Shown: piece after piece, positions 11,420-22,778 of the stretch | How the letters are laid out: the number at the start of each line of letters is the position of its first letter | Numbering within the stretch: the stretch's first letter is position 1 | Assembly (NCBI GenBank): GCA_030407085.1 | Contig: CM059582.1 | Span: 1,984,001-2,048,000, forward strand | Reading direction: 5' to 3' | DNA length: 64,000 nt | DNA from: Trichopria drosophilae | Lineage: Eukaryota > Arthropoda > Insecta > Hymenoptera > Diapriidae | Notes under the pieces: generated by a model | Seen by the model: the letters and a program-made list of their open reading frames with translations, nothing else | The model's database searches: none | What the model was told of the DNA's origin: nothing | Position numbers and translations under genes: made by a program

Positions 11420-12575
11420 ATGACTCCCTATATCACCACTGCATCTTCAGCTGCCATCACTATCTCTTCTTCAAGCCAATCGCGATTAGAAATAAGCAAT
11501 ACCTTAGATATGTCCGGTATCAAAACTGCGCGTGTAAATGTTAATGTTGAAAAGGATAAAGTTGAATTTTTACCTTATGCGATTTCTACATCACCTTCGG
11601 AGTATATCCGTTTATGCCACTTAAATGCTCAATCCTTATTGACTCAGGGCCGCATGGCAAATCTCAATATCTTTTTTTCATCAACACTCTATCACATCAT
11701 CTGTGTCTCTGAATCTTGGCTAAACGAAGCTACCCCGAATGATATGGTGGAACTTAATAATTACATCGTGCACAGAGCGGATAGACATCATAAGAAAGGA
11801 GGAGGAGTAGCTGTCTATGTTCACAATTCCATCTCATCGCGCTGCATCTCATCCTCATCAGAAGTTCGATCTCCAGCCTATCAGACAAAAGCGGAGTACC
11901 TTGCTATAGAGCTTTCATTTCAAACTTTGTCACCTTTATTGCTTATATCTGTCTATCGCCCACCTAATGCAACTATGTTCAAAGAATTAGAAATTGAGCT
12001 CTCGAAACTAATACATTTATACTCCAACATTGTCATTATGGGGGATTTCAACTTTACCTCTGTAAAGAGGATTATGCCTCAAACTATTTTCGCAATTTCG
12101 CATCCACATTCAACCTTCATATTGTTCCGTATTCTCCCACGCATTTCACTGCTACATCTTCATCTTGGATCGATCATTGTCTGGTAGACGACAAGGACAA
12201 ACTTCTTTCTTTTACCCAATCCAATGGACCATCGACATCCAATCATGACCTCATTGAGATCTCATACAACCTACAAGTGATCCCTCCCCCCATAAGCCCA
12301 TTTACTTATCGAAAATTAAAAAATTTTTCCAATGATAAATTTATTGCGGATCTTGAGACGATTGACTGGTCTTCATACCTATCACTGGATGCTGCAGACG
12401 ACAAATCCATTTTACTCACACGCACTCTGACGGGACTCTACAACATTCATGCTCCAGTCACAAGCTTCACACCCCGTAAACCTCGCAATCTTTGGATAAC
12501 TACAGAGATTCTTGCACTCATCAAGCGCAGAAACCAGCTATATTCAACATATAAACGCAAGAAAAATGTTTTGGA
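11420..12575 (+). pseudogene. LINE A ORF2: AP-like endonuclease, frameshifted and cut off
   Basis: The ATG at 11420 opens an apurinic-endonuclease-type domain. Visible motifs are RLCHLNAQSL (N-terminal Asn), SESWL (catalytic Glu), GGGVAVYVHN, SVYRPP and GDFNF (Asp-Phe-Asn). After about 12065 the frame shifts; the same protein continues in the other forward frame with SSWIDHCLVD and SNHDLIEI (the terminal Asp/His motif), then the linker NLWITTEILALIKRRNQLY. Coding similarity ends at about 12570 where LINE B starts, so no reverse transcriptase is present. Confidence 0.82.
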
Positions 12576-12595
12576 GTATGTCAGTGTTGTTCACG

Positions 12596-13951
12596 ATGCC
12601 GGACGAGCCGGACGGCACCGAGGCTGCTTCCAAATTGGAAGACAGTCCGGCATATTACAAATGTTGTGGGAAAAAACTTCCAAACAAAAATTATGTTTGC
12701 GTTCAATGCGGTAACAATTATCATAAAAGTTGTTGCGAACGACATTATAAGGAGATAATTGTTGGAAAATGGCTAGTTAATTGCTGTGGTGAAATTGATC
12801 AGTGTGGATTTTCAAAGTGCATAGAAAAGAAGAGTTCATTAAACAAGATAGTACTTGAATTAAAGGAGAAGCCACAACGGAGAGACAAGGATTTAGCAAC
12901 ATTAAACGAAGAAAATAGTAAATTACGAAAAAGAATCAAACTACTAGATGATAATTGATGTAAAGCTAATGAAAGTATTTCAGATATAACGGTATTCGAC
13001 GTATCGCAAATAGAAATAAACTCATTGAAACAAGAAATTCAATTATTAAAAGAATTAAACTCTGAAATTAAAGATAAGAACACCATTTTAACCGAAAAAA
13101 ACGAATATTTAATTGAAAAAGCTAAAAATATTTCAAATACAACTGTCATGTATTCCGATAAATTAAAATCGATACCAAAAGCGAAACCCAAGATTCCAGC
13201 AATTTTAATTAAACCCAAACAAAAACAAAGTTCAACACAGACAAAGAATGAACTTGTAAATAATGTTAGTTTGAAAAATACTAATATAGAAATAAACAGT
13301 TTATCAACACGGAAAGAAGGTGTAATTATAATAAAATGTGCAAATGAGGAAAGTTCAAACAACGTCATGACAGAAATCAATAAGCATATGAGCGAGAATT
13401 ATATTATCCAACAAGAAAAATTAATGAAGCCAAAAATGAAAATAATTGGTATAGAAGAAAAATATAATATAAAAGAGCTCCATGATGACCTTTTAGACAG
13501 GAACAAGTTAATTTTAAACAATGATTCGTGTACAGTGACATACATCAAATTCATATCTGCTAAAAATACTTACACGGCTTATTTGGAGATCTCGCCCCAG
13601 GCTTATATTAACGTCAGGAATAACAAGAATAAATTATTCGTTGGTTGGAAATCATGTCTTGTTTACGACGACTTTAACATAAACCGCTGCTATAATTGCA
13701 ACGGATATGTACATTCTAGTAGTAAATGTAAAAACAGTACGACCTGCGGTAAATGTGCTGGTAACCATGCAACAAAGGAGTGCAGAGATACGCAAAAGAA
13801 GGAGTGCATCAACTGCATAAAAAGCAACCAAAGATTCAATTCGAACAAAAATACTGACCATGTTGCTAATGATACAGATGCCTGCCAAACTTTCCAGGAA
13901 CGAAAGAAATATCTGATCTCGAAAACAGATTATCCTATAGATTTTAAGTAA
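12596..13951 (+). pseudogene. LINE B ORF1: cysteine finger, coiled coil, CCHC knuckles
   Basis: Begins at the ATG at 12596 (MPDEPDG). The N-terminal part has a PHD-like cysteine cluster (KCCGKKLP, CVQCGNNYHKSCC). A lysine/glutamate-rich coiled coil follows. The reading frame is broken by a TGA at 12956-12958, but the same frame continues through to 13951, so this is a single nonsense mutation. The C-terminal part carries retroviral-type zinc knuckles (CYNCNGYVHSSSKC, CGKCAGNHATKEC). Knuckles at the C-terminus are typical of nucleic-acid-binding ORF1 proteins of Jockey/CR1-type elements. ORF2 starts 5 bp after the stop. Confidence 0.85.
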
Positions 13952-13956
13952 ATAAA

Positions 13957-16900
13957 ATGGCTAATTTTATAGAACAGTTTAAGGATAATAAAATAATGAC
14001 TTCCCGGATTAGCCTAGATAGTCTAGAAGAGAGTATCCGAGATAAAACTACAAAAGATTTAACAATTTTTCATATCAACATTAGAAGCTTAAAAAAAAAT
14101 TTTGATGAACTACATGCTATTTTATCTATTTATTTTAAGAATGTTGATATAATTGTATGTTCAGAGACATGGCAAATAAAAAATATACAAATTTTTGCTA
14201 TACAGGGATTCCGACTATACTACAATAATGGGAGTTTGAATAAAAACGATGGTGTCATAGTCTATGTACGGAAGAATATAAAACATAAAATAAAATATAT
14301 TTGCATAAGCGAAATAAATTCGATAGAGATCGAAATAGAAATGGAGAATACAAACAATATTTATGTGACAGCGATGTACAGATCTCCAGCTACTGATGTT
14401 AATAATTTTATTTTCGAACTGGGAAAGTATATAAATACTAACAAAAATGAGCGTATTTTAATTGGGGATTTCAATAAAGATATTTCGAAAATCAACCACA
14501 CAAGTGATCTGTACTTAAATACCTTGTATTCCAATGGTTTTATATCGGCCATCAACCAACCTACCAGAAATTTTACAGATTCTAGAACAACGATTGACCA
14601 TATATTTGTTAAAACTACAAAAGACTTGGACACATTTAAAGCTAGCGTAATAGACTTAGCAATAACCGACCATCATCCAATTCTATTACAAATTGGCTCC
14701 GTAAATAACTACAAGGAATGCACCACAAACAATAAAGTAATTCGACCAGTCATAAATTGGAAGAAGGTATATAATCAAGCCTTGAATATAAATTGGAACC
14801 TGCTATCTCAAGGAAATAACCTAGAAGAACGGACCATTAATATAATCTCCAAAATACAGGAAATTTTGGAGTCCTCTAATATTGGAAAAGCTCTAGCAAG
14901 CATGCTAGAAGTGCTTGGATCACAAAGGGAGTAATTAATTCAATAAAAACTAGAGATAATCATCTTTACCGTAAAGCTAAGAAAAATAATGATCCTAGAC
15001 TTTGGGAAGTATTTAAATCATATCGAAATACCCTGAACAAGATTTTAACTGCTGCTAAAAAAAGTCACATACAGAAGTCGATAATCCACAACTTGTCAAA
15101 ACCGAGAAGTACCTGGACAGCGATTAACCAACTGTTACATAGAAGCAAAAAGGGCAGTAGTGCTCCGAAGAAGATCACAAGATCAGATGGCTCATACACC
15201 GTTAATTCAACAGAAATTGCGGATGAATTGAATAATCATTTTGTCACGATTGGCAAACGTCTAGCGAATAAAATTTATAACCCTAAACAAGTAGAGGACA
15301 ACCCGGTAGAATATAATAAGGTATATATTTGTGAATCATTATTCTTTGAACCCGTCTCGACAGTCGAAATAATGACTATTATAAATTTTATGGAAAATAA
15401 AAAATCTACAGGAATAGATGGCGTAAGTGTGCAAGTTTTGAAGATTATAGCTCCTTTTATAAGCACTACGCTAGCTAACCTAATAAATGATTGTGTAATA
15501 GCTGGTTATTTCCCGGATATTTTTAAAGTTGCCACTGTTATACCTATTTTCAAAAGCGGGAACAGGGATAATGTTAACAACTATAGACCTATTTCACTTA
15601 TATCAAATTTAGCCAAAATCTATGAAAAATGTATTAAAAGTAGAGTAATGAAATTTTTAGAGAAATATAATGTATTAGATAAAGCTCAATTTGGATTTAG
15701 AAATTCCAAATCAACTATGGACCCGGTTGCAATTTTGTTAAAAACAGTCCATGAAGCGCTAGATGTGGGACAACCCATAGTAGGAGTCTTTTTAGATCTT
15801 GCAAAGGCTTTTGATACTATAAACCATCAAATATTACTAAATAAATTACACAATGTAGGCATAAGAGGTAATATCTATAACATCATGCGAAGCTACTTAA
15901 CAAATAGACAACAGGAAGTAAAAATTGGAACTATTAATAGTGTACGGAAAACAGTAGATACAGGAGTACCACAAGGGACCATTTTAGGTCCTATATTATT
16001 TTTAATATACATAGACGACCTTTATAAAATACAATGTCTTGGAACAATTCTTTCATTTGCGGATGATACAGCTATAATCTATAAGGACGTATCATGGGGA
16101 GGACTTGTAGAAAAGGTACAAAGGGATATCCCTAATTTGATTATGTGGTTAAACTCCAACAAGCTTGCTATCAATGTGGACAAGTCCAACATCCTACCAT
16201 TTGGTTGCTACAGGGATAGTATTTTGGACTTTAACCATATTTAATTTAAAATACATGGCAAATTATTTCAAATCAAAAGAACGGAACATGTAAAATACTT
16301 GGGAATTGATTTCAACTCTTATTTACGTTGGAATTATCACATTATACACATTTCAAACAAACTAAGACACTTTCCATATGTGTTCGTAAAACTGAGACAA
16401 CTTTTAACACGATCTCAATGCCTAATTATTTACCACTCATTGTTTTTATCAATACTAAGGTATGGAATCATTGCTTGGGGTAATGCATACCAAAACATAT
16501 TCAGGTTTGTTGAAGTCCTACAGAAATCAGCTATCAAAATAATTTTTTATAAGGATCGTTTATTTCCATCCGATGAACTTTTTAGAATTAGCAAGCTACT
16601 CATGATACGAAAGTTATATTATCTAGATACGATATTGTTTGTTAAAAATAGGAATTTATTGTCACTTAAACAAAGCCAGGTAAAAACAAGAGCGCAAAGT
16701 CGAAATCAGATAGATATACCTTTTAGTCAAAAAAAGATTGGACAAAGATGTTTTATGACCATAGCAAGCAAGCTGGCGAATTTACTAACGCAAAAATTAA
16801 ATAAATCATTTTCGGATATAAATACAAATATACTTAAAAAATGGTTAAGTACAAGTAGTATACTAGAACTAGATAAACATACTGACAAATCTCTAAATAT

Positions 16901-16973
16901 CAGGACACGTCACACCTATGTGATCATAAATGCGTCGCTGATAAAATTGTTCGCTTTGTTATCGAATCAGTAA
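13957..16973 (+). pseudogene. LINE B ORF2: endonuclease plus reverse transcriptase
   Basis: The ATG at 13957 lies 5 bp after ORF1. The N-terminal AP-like endonuclease shows HINIRSL, CSETW, YRSP, GDFNKD, TIDHIFV and ITDHHPI. The frame shifts within an A-run near 14885 (the linker WITKGVINSIK follows in the other frame). The reverse transcriptase then shows NNYRPISLISN, FGFRNSKST, VFLDLAKAFDTINH, GVPQGTILGPILF and the catalytic FADD. A TAA at 16242-16244 interrupts the same frame, which continues through the thumb (KYLGIDFN) to 16973. No RNase H is seen. It is closely related to the RT at 3332-5155. Confidence 0.87.
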
Positions 16974-17040
16974 TTACAAAATGTAAAATAGTCTGATTAA
17001 TTGCAATTGCATCATTTTTCTTATTCCAAGACATACCTAG

Positions 17041-17262
17041 AACTAGGGCTAACTATTTATGAACATTATCACCGGTGCTTTCCCAGCCTCGAAGGTCGAA
17101 TTCGCCTGATGCAAAAATTGATGTGGATTCTCGCACAAAAGTTTGCAGCTCGATTTTCGAGTCTACTCGAAACGTAACATTTGTTGGGAGAGATAGATTT
17201 ATACGTGGATAGATAGATAGATAGATAGATAAATAGATAGATTGATAGATTGATTTTTGTGT
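17041..17262. repeat. Stretch with GATA microsatellite
   Basis: After LINE B there is about 160 bp of unremarkable sequence, then a tetranucleotide array of GATA units with variants GATT and AATA (about 17208-17252). It may be a simple microsatellite or a degenerate 3' tail of the LINE; I cannot decide. Confidence 0.7.
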
Positions 17263-17263
17263 C

Positions 17264-18500
17264 TGGTCACGATTCGAATACGATATTCTTTTTGTGACAA
17301 ACAGAAGTTTCCTTTAAATTTTGAGCGGTGATGTACCTTTCCATCGCGTAGCAGCCGCAATTTTTTTTTTTTTTTTTTTTAATTTTATTACCCTCAACCT
17401 TCCACCTCGATTGAGGTGTCCCAAAAGCTCTCAGGGAGCTTGTCCGGGTACAGGTGAGTACCATTGCGAGAGCTGCAGGTCGTCTTAGATGGCGCCATAC
17501 TCACATTTGTCGAGAATATAGGAAACTGCAGAAACCCACATTAAGTACAGCATCGACCATGGCTCGATTTCCGCCTGGAGACAGTACCTCGAAAATGCCA
17601 AACAGACAGCGTGGTTCGTCTTACACATAGCGAATTGCTGCCTGAAAACAATTTCGAAAAATTGCCCAGCCGGGGATCGAACTCACGACCTACGACTTCG
17701 CAGTCCAGCACGCTACCGCCTGAGCTACGAAGCCGATCTTTTTGATTTTTTTTTTTTTTTTTTAAAGATGATTTTTTTCACCACACCGACTGTATTAAAT
17801 GTTTTTTTGCATTTTTTATTTTTTATTTTTTACTTTGAATTGAATCGATAAAATTGTACTTCAACTATTTTCAAACAATGACGTTGACAGTGTTTGGCAT
17901 GATTCGAGTTAGGTTTGTTTCCTGCAAAGAACAGCAATTTTCTGTAAAATTTACAAACTTTATATTTTCCTACAAATTTTGGGAGGTCCAGGACCTTTCT
18001 ATAAAGTAACATACGGATTTGAATATAAAAATTGCATTTAAACCACTGTGAATCACGATAGACGGCGCGTCGGGTCACGATTTCAATTGGACATTGTTTT
18101 TAGTAAAGAATAGATAATTCCTATAAATTTTGGGGGGCCCAGGACCTTTATGTAAATTAGCATCCGGATTTGAATATAAAAAATGGCATATAAACCACTG
18201 TGAACCACGAAAGACGTCGTGTCTTGGCATGATTTCAATTTCATACTGTTTTTAGTGAAGAATTAAAAAAATGTACACATTTTGGGAGGCCAAGGACCTT
18301 TGTGTAACGTAGCAGCTGGATTTGAATATAAAATATTGCATTTAAACCACTGTGAATCGCGATAGACAGCCCGCCCGGTTACGATTTCAATTTGATATTG
18401 TGTTTAGTAAAGAATAGATAATTCCTATAAATTTTGGGGTGCCCAAGTCTTTTTTGTAATGCAGAAACCGGATTTGAATAGAAAAATTGTTTATATTTAA
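17264..18500. repeat. Tandem satellite-like array, period about 152 bp
   Basis: Four well-aligned units contain TTTGAATATAAAA at about 18016, 18169, 18321 and 18473, spacings 153, 152 and 152. Each unit also has GGTCACGATTTCAAT, AATTTTGGG and CCACTGTGAA. A further unit at 17264-17350 is split by the SINE at 17361-17738, and another diverged unit starts near 17895. The array is non-coding. Whether it is a centromeric-type satellite or a local duplication cannot be told from one locus. Confidence 0.85.
17361..17738 (-). mobile_element. tRNA-derived SINE inserted in the satellite array
   Basis: Read on the minus strand, a tRNA-like head (17734 down to about 17664) starts GGCTTCGTAGCTCAGGCGG and contains an A box (TAGCTCAGGCGG) and a B box (GAGTTCGATCCCC), the internal RNA polymerase III promoter. 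The body extends to a 20-nt poly(A) (plus-strand T run 17361-17380), giving about 378 bp. The T-stem does not pair well, so it is not a functional tRNA gene. Head, body and poly(A) tail in this order identify a SINE that depends on a LINE for mobility. Confidence 0.8.
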
Positions 18501-18570
18501 TGCTGAAATTGTCGGACTGTAGGCCCTGTTTCGCCTAAATGATACTGTAGACTACATCCAAAAAATTCAG

Positions 18571-18832
18571 GGTTGTTCAGAAATTATGTAGCTTTCAAAT
18601 GAGCATCGGTTCGAATTTTTTCGTAGTGTACTTCCGGAGATAAAAAATAAAACCCGAAGAATAAATTTTTCACCATGTTAATCAAATGCAAAACTTCAAC
18701 CGCTTTGCGCGACCTCTAAACGTCCTCTAATCGATTTTTGACAAGAGAGAAAATATTTTTCTTTTTTTTTCCTATCGATTGCCATGGTACTTGAGACGAT
18801 TTTTGTAAATGTTCATTTTTTGAAACACCCTA
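18571..18832. repeat. Possible MITE remnant next to element 1
   Basis: The stretch starts CAGGGTTGTTCAGAAA and ends TTTTTGAAACACCCT, an imperfect inverted pair like the ends of the three elements that follow. It is short (about 262 bp) and non-coding. The call rests on about 15 bp at each end and is tentative. Confidence 0.35.
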
Positions 18833-19229
18833 ATATACATATACAGGGTGGCCGATTTATCTGAAGACATCGAAATATCTCGAGAACTATGCACAGAATC
18901 AAAAAAGTTGTCGGATGAAAGTTGTTCGACACGAAGGGGGGCATCCAGTGATAATTAAATTTACCCCCTCCCCCATCCCCTGGGGGTGGAGTGGGGGCAA
19001 AAACAATAAAACTTAAATAGGAACCCCCAGTTTTTATTGCAGATTTGGATTTTCCGGAAAAAAGTACACCAATTTGACCTAGGAGCTATTGCATTTTGGT
19101 TCACAGGTGGCGCTGTAATCGATAAAAATCCAAATTTATCTGAAGACATTGAAATACCTCGAGAACTATGCACAGAATCAAAAAAGTTGTCGGATGAAAG
19201 TTGTTCGACACGAAGGGGGGCATCCAGGG

Positions 19230-20094
19230 GGCAAATAGGGACAATTTGATCCCTTTATGAAAATTTAATATTAAAAATTCTAATATTAGAATTTTTAATA
19301 TTAGAATTTAGTAATATCAATTGCGAAAATTGTTATTCTGAATATGAAATTTTAATAATGTCCATTCGAAAAATTAAGATTATGAATAATTGATATTCTT
19401 CATATTAAAAATCAAAACTGATTACATAAAAATTGTGCATACAATATGGAAGCAATTTTATAAATAAGTTTTCTACCTTCAATAAAATTACATTTTAGGT
19501 TTTAAATTTATTATTTAATAAACAAAAAGAGGATGTCACGAAATCCATTAAAAAACGCGTCATGTCCCTTCACTCAGCTCATTCATTCTCTCTCTGTATG
19601 TTTTTTCGGAAATGAGAATAAATAAGCTGCGCATTGACGGTCAAACCAGCTTCTATTAAACAAAACGAAACTCTTACTTCATTTGGGGATTTCGTCGCCA
19701 TCTACCGGACCCCGAGAGAACTCACGTGGTTTCATACATGTACATCGCTTGCATTTCGGCCATCACCGGCGCCGGTTCTGTTACATAACGCTAGAGGGCG
19801 ACATAACTCGAAAATAAAGTAGCATATCATTTTATACATAAGTTGAGTCACACGTAACCGGTTCACCTACATTTTTCTCTACTTTCCTGAAGGGAAGTAA
19901 ATGGATATCGCGACTTTCTAATCCCCATATTAAAATTTAGTATTCACGGTCTCTCAGTGTAAGACTGTTTTTGAAGTCCATTGTATTGGTAGTAATTCGG
20001 TCGGAGGTCACTTTGCTTTTAGAATAACAACTTTCCGTTTACGTGACTATTTTTTGTCTACCCTTCATTGCTTAAATCGAATTGCAAGTTAAAA
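19230..20094. other. 5' non-coding part of element 1
   Basis: Between the left TIR and the transposase. It includes a perfect 30-bp palindrome (about 19270-19299, built on CTAATATTAG) and an AT-rich tract. A 62-codon open frame (19634-19822) has no recognisable content. The transposase promoter presumably lies here, but no clear motif is visible. Confidence 0.5.
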
Positions 20095-21159
20095 ATGAAT
20101 CCTGCTACAGTTCCCGAAAAAATCGAAATGATTCTTATTTATGGTGAATGTAAGAGGAATATTGACGATGCTGTTGCGTTGTATGCTGAGCGTTTTCCAG
20201 ATAATGCTCGCTCGCGTTCTTTTTTTTACAAAGTTGTGAATGCCTTTCACTCTGATGGCAGCGTACAAATGAAAAAAAGGAAGCGAAGATTAACAGTTAC
20301 AGGAGAAGCTAACGAAGTAGCTGTACTAGCAGCTATTCACCAAAATCCACATGTAAGCACACGACAATTACATCGCGATTCCGGCATTTCCAGAGACAGT
20401 ATTCAAAGAATATTGCATCGTCATAAGTTTCACCCATATCACATTTCACTGCACCAGGAACTACATGGCGATGATTTTCATAACCGCGTGGTGTTTTGTG
20501 AATGGGCATTTCAAAAAATGCAAACGAACCACAATTTCTTTGCTAATGTATTATTTTCAGATGAATCTACATTCACGAACCATGGTGGCGTCAATAGGCA
20601 TAATATGCATTATTGGAGCGTAGAAAATCCCCACTGGTTACGACAAGTTAATCATCAACGTCCTTGGTCGGTGAACGTTTGGTGTGGAATCATAGGAAAT
20701 AAACTCATTGGTCCTTATTTCATTGAAGGTAATTTGAATGGAACAAAATATCGAGATTTCCTAGAACAAGAAGTACCATTACTACTTGAGGATGTTGCTA
20801 TGGACGTCCGACGGACAATGTGGTTTCAGCATGATGGTTGCCCAGCACATTTTTCAAGAGTAGCAAGGGAAATACTAGACCGTGATTACAATGGTAGGTG
20901 GATTGGTAGAGGTGGCCCCATTAATTGGCCTGCGAGGTCACCTGATCTAACATCTCTGGATTTCTTCCTATGGGGTTACCTGAAAGGTAAGGTTTATGAA
21001 CAAGTACAAACGACTCGTGAAAACATGGTGGAACGCATAAGAACTGCTTGCGCAGAAATTTCTGCAGATATGATTCTATCATGTATAAAGTCATTTGAAG
21101 AAAGAATAAATAAATGCATTGAAGTGGAAGGTCAACATTTCGAACACTTACTCAAGTAA
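20095..21159 (+). CDS. Transposase, DUF4817/DDE_3-like (Tc1-mariner superfamily)
   Basis: 354 aa, uninterrupted, from ATG at 20095 (AAAAATGAAT). The N-terminal third is a helix-turn-helix region of DUF4817 type (EMILIYGECKRNIDDAVALY) followed by a second HTH-like part (HVSTRQLHRDSGISRDSIQRIL). The DDE domain shows VLFSDEST (first Asp), WFQHDGCPAH (second Asp) and WPARSPDLTSLDFF (third Asp). I count 36 residues between the second and third Asp. Proteins of this type cut and paste the element at TA sites. The stop is followed by sequence related to the 42-bp minisatellite at 340-545. Confidence 0.9.
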   Translation: MNPATVPEKIEMILIYGECKRNIDDAVALYAERFPDNARSRSFFYKVVNAFHSDGSVQMKKRKRRLTVTGEANEVAVLAAIHQNPHVSTRQLHRDSGISRDSIQRILHRHKFHPYHISLHQELHGDDFHNRVVFCEWAFQKMQTNHNFFANVLFSDESTFTNHGGVNRHNMHYWSVENPHWLRQVNHQRPWSVNVWCGIIGNKLIGPYFIEGNLNGTKYRDFLEQEVPLLLEDVAMDVRRTMWFQHDGCPAHFSRVAREILDRDYNGRWIGRGGPINWPARSPDLTSLDFFLWGYLKGKVYEQVQTTRENMVERIRTACAEISADMILSCIKSFEERINKCIEVEGQHFEHLLK

Positions 21160-21836
21160 GTGAACAGTGAGACAGTGAGAGGCAAGGGGACTCACGTAAA
21201 ACAAGCACCCCAAAGGGAACAGAAAAATACTACGTCCACGTCGTTGTTCCTGGGTAACGCTAAATGTATTTTTTCCCGGCTTTGTTAGAATGACCGTATT
21301 CCATATCCGCTACGCGGGCGAAAATTGTCAATATTGGAGAATCCAAATCTGCAATAAAAACTGGGGGTTCCTATTTAAGTTTTATTGTTTTTGCCCCCAC
21401 TCCACCCCCAGGGGATGGGGGAGGGGGTAAATTTCATTATTACTGGATGCCCCCCTTCGTGTCGAACAACTTTCATCCGACAACTTTTTTGATTCTGTGC
21501 ATAGTTCTCGAGGTATTTCAATGTCTTCAGATAAATTTGGATTTTTATCGATTACAGCGCCACCTGTGAACCAAAATGCAATAGCTCCTAGGTCAAATTG
21601 GTGTACTTTTTTCCGGAAAATCCAAATCTGCAATAAAAACTGGGGGTTCCTATTTAAGTTTTATTGTTTTTGCCCCCACTCCACCCCCAGGGGATGGGGG
21701 AGGGGGTAAATTTAATTATCACTGGATGCCCCCCTTCGTGTCGAACAACTTTCATCCGACAACTTTTTTGATTCCGTGCATAGTTCTCGAGATATTTCGA
21801 TGTCTTCAGATAAATCGGCCACCCTGTATATATATA

Positions 21837-22774
21837 CAGGGTGATCGGCCAACCATTACCCAGCGGCCAACTCTAGATTCTACAGATAATTCTGAACAAC
21901 TTTTTCCTCTGAAAAAATTTCCGGGTAGGTAGAGTTTTTAAGTTATTCAACACTAAACTTTAGGTGAAACATTTTTTGAAATATCTCGACTCTGTTTTAA
22001 GGTATCTTAACGAACCGGAGCTCATTTTAAAGATATTTTAAAGTTCTATAAATTGTCTCTATTGGTTTTTGACCTACAATGAATATATCTCTTGTTATAG
22101 CCATAAAAACGGGGTAAATGCCGATTTTTCAGGGTTTTCGCGTTTAACTCGTTTCGACACATAGTTACCGAAATATCACACAGGAAAAAGTTGTAGGCCT
22201 TGAAAAAACAAACATTTTTTGTCCTCTAATACCATGGGATTAAATTAAAACTGAACCCTACAAGAGCCTCGTAAAGTCGACAAAATACAGTACGACAAAT
22301 AAATCGATATTAATAACAAAATGTTATGAAAACGAGTGCAAATAGGGTTCAGTTTTAATTTAATCGCATCGTATTAGAGGACAAAAAATGTTTGTGTTTT
22401 CAAGGCCTACAACTTTTTTCAGTGTGATATTTCGATAGCTATGTGTCGAAACGAGTTAGACGCGAAAAACCTGAAAAATCGGCATTTACCCCCGTTTTTA
22501 TGGCTATAACAAGAGAAATATTCATTGTAGGTCAAAAACCAACAGAGGCAACTTGTATAGCTTGAAAATATCTTTAAAATGAGCTTCTGTTCGCTAAGAT
22601 ACCTTCATACAGAGCCGAGATATTTAAAAAAAATGTGATTTTTCCCCCTAAATTTTAGTGTTGAATAACTTAAAAACTCTACCTTCCCGGAAACCTTTTC
22701 AGAGGAAAAAGTTGCTCAGAATTATCTGTACAATCTACAGTTAGCCGCTGGGTAATGGTTGGCCGATCACCCTG
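21837..22774. mobile_element. Element 2: non-coding foldback MITE (938 bp)
   Basis: Begins CAGGGTGATCGGCCAACC and ends with its reverse complement, flanked by TA (21835-21836 and 22775-22776). The two halves are inverted copies over more than 400 bp, e.g. GCATTTACCCCG at about 22490 mirrors CGGGGTAAATGC at about 22111, leaving only about 100 bp of unique centre near 22260-22340. No open frame of note. It shares the terminal CAGGGTG with its neighbours and could be mobilised by a related transposase. Confidence 0.88.
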
Positions 22775-22778
22775 TATA

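Larger units (their letters stand above)
10081..12575 (+). mobile_element. LINE A (CR1-like), lacking its 3' half
   Basis: Contains a possible 5' UTR, ORF1 with a PHD-like finger, and ORF2 covering the endonuclease and the start of the linker to RT. The coding text stops making sense at about 12570-12585, where LINE B begins. Loss of the 3' side is the reverse of the usual 5' truncation of LINEs. The RT of A is not found downstream of B. The 5' boundary (10081) is approximate. Confidence 0.8.
12576..17040 (+). mobile_element. LINE B (CR1/Jockey-like), near full length but decayed
   Basis: ORF1 and ORF2 are both recognisable over their length, with one in-frame stop in ORF1, and one frameshift and one in-frame stop in ORF2. 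Only about 20 bp separate the junction with LINE A from the ORF1 ATG, so the 5' UTR is very short or missing. The 3' end is uncertain; coding ends at 16973 and unique-looking sequence follows. The end given is approximate. Confidence 0.82.
18844..21826 (+). mobile_element. Element 1: IS630-Tc1-mariner-like transposon, intact
   Basis: 2983 bp, flanked by TA on both sides (18842-18843 and 21827-21828). It begins CAGGGTGGCCGATTTATC and ends with the reverse complement. The terminal inverted repeats are unusually long, about 386 bp: 18844-19229 matches about 21440-21826 inverted with few differences. Each TIR itself contains a direct repeat of the subterminal block (ATCTGAAGACAT...ATCCAG). The right side carries an additional copy of the G-rich block (21335-21430). 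The transposase frame is complete. With intact ends and gene, this copy could be autonomous. Confidence 0.9.

Noticed and set aside
17664..17734. tRNA gene on the minus strand
   Set aside because: A and B boxes are present, but the T-stem and anticodon stem do not pair and a ~300-bp body with a poly(A) tail follows; it is the head of a SINE.
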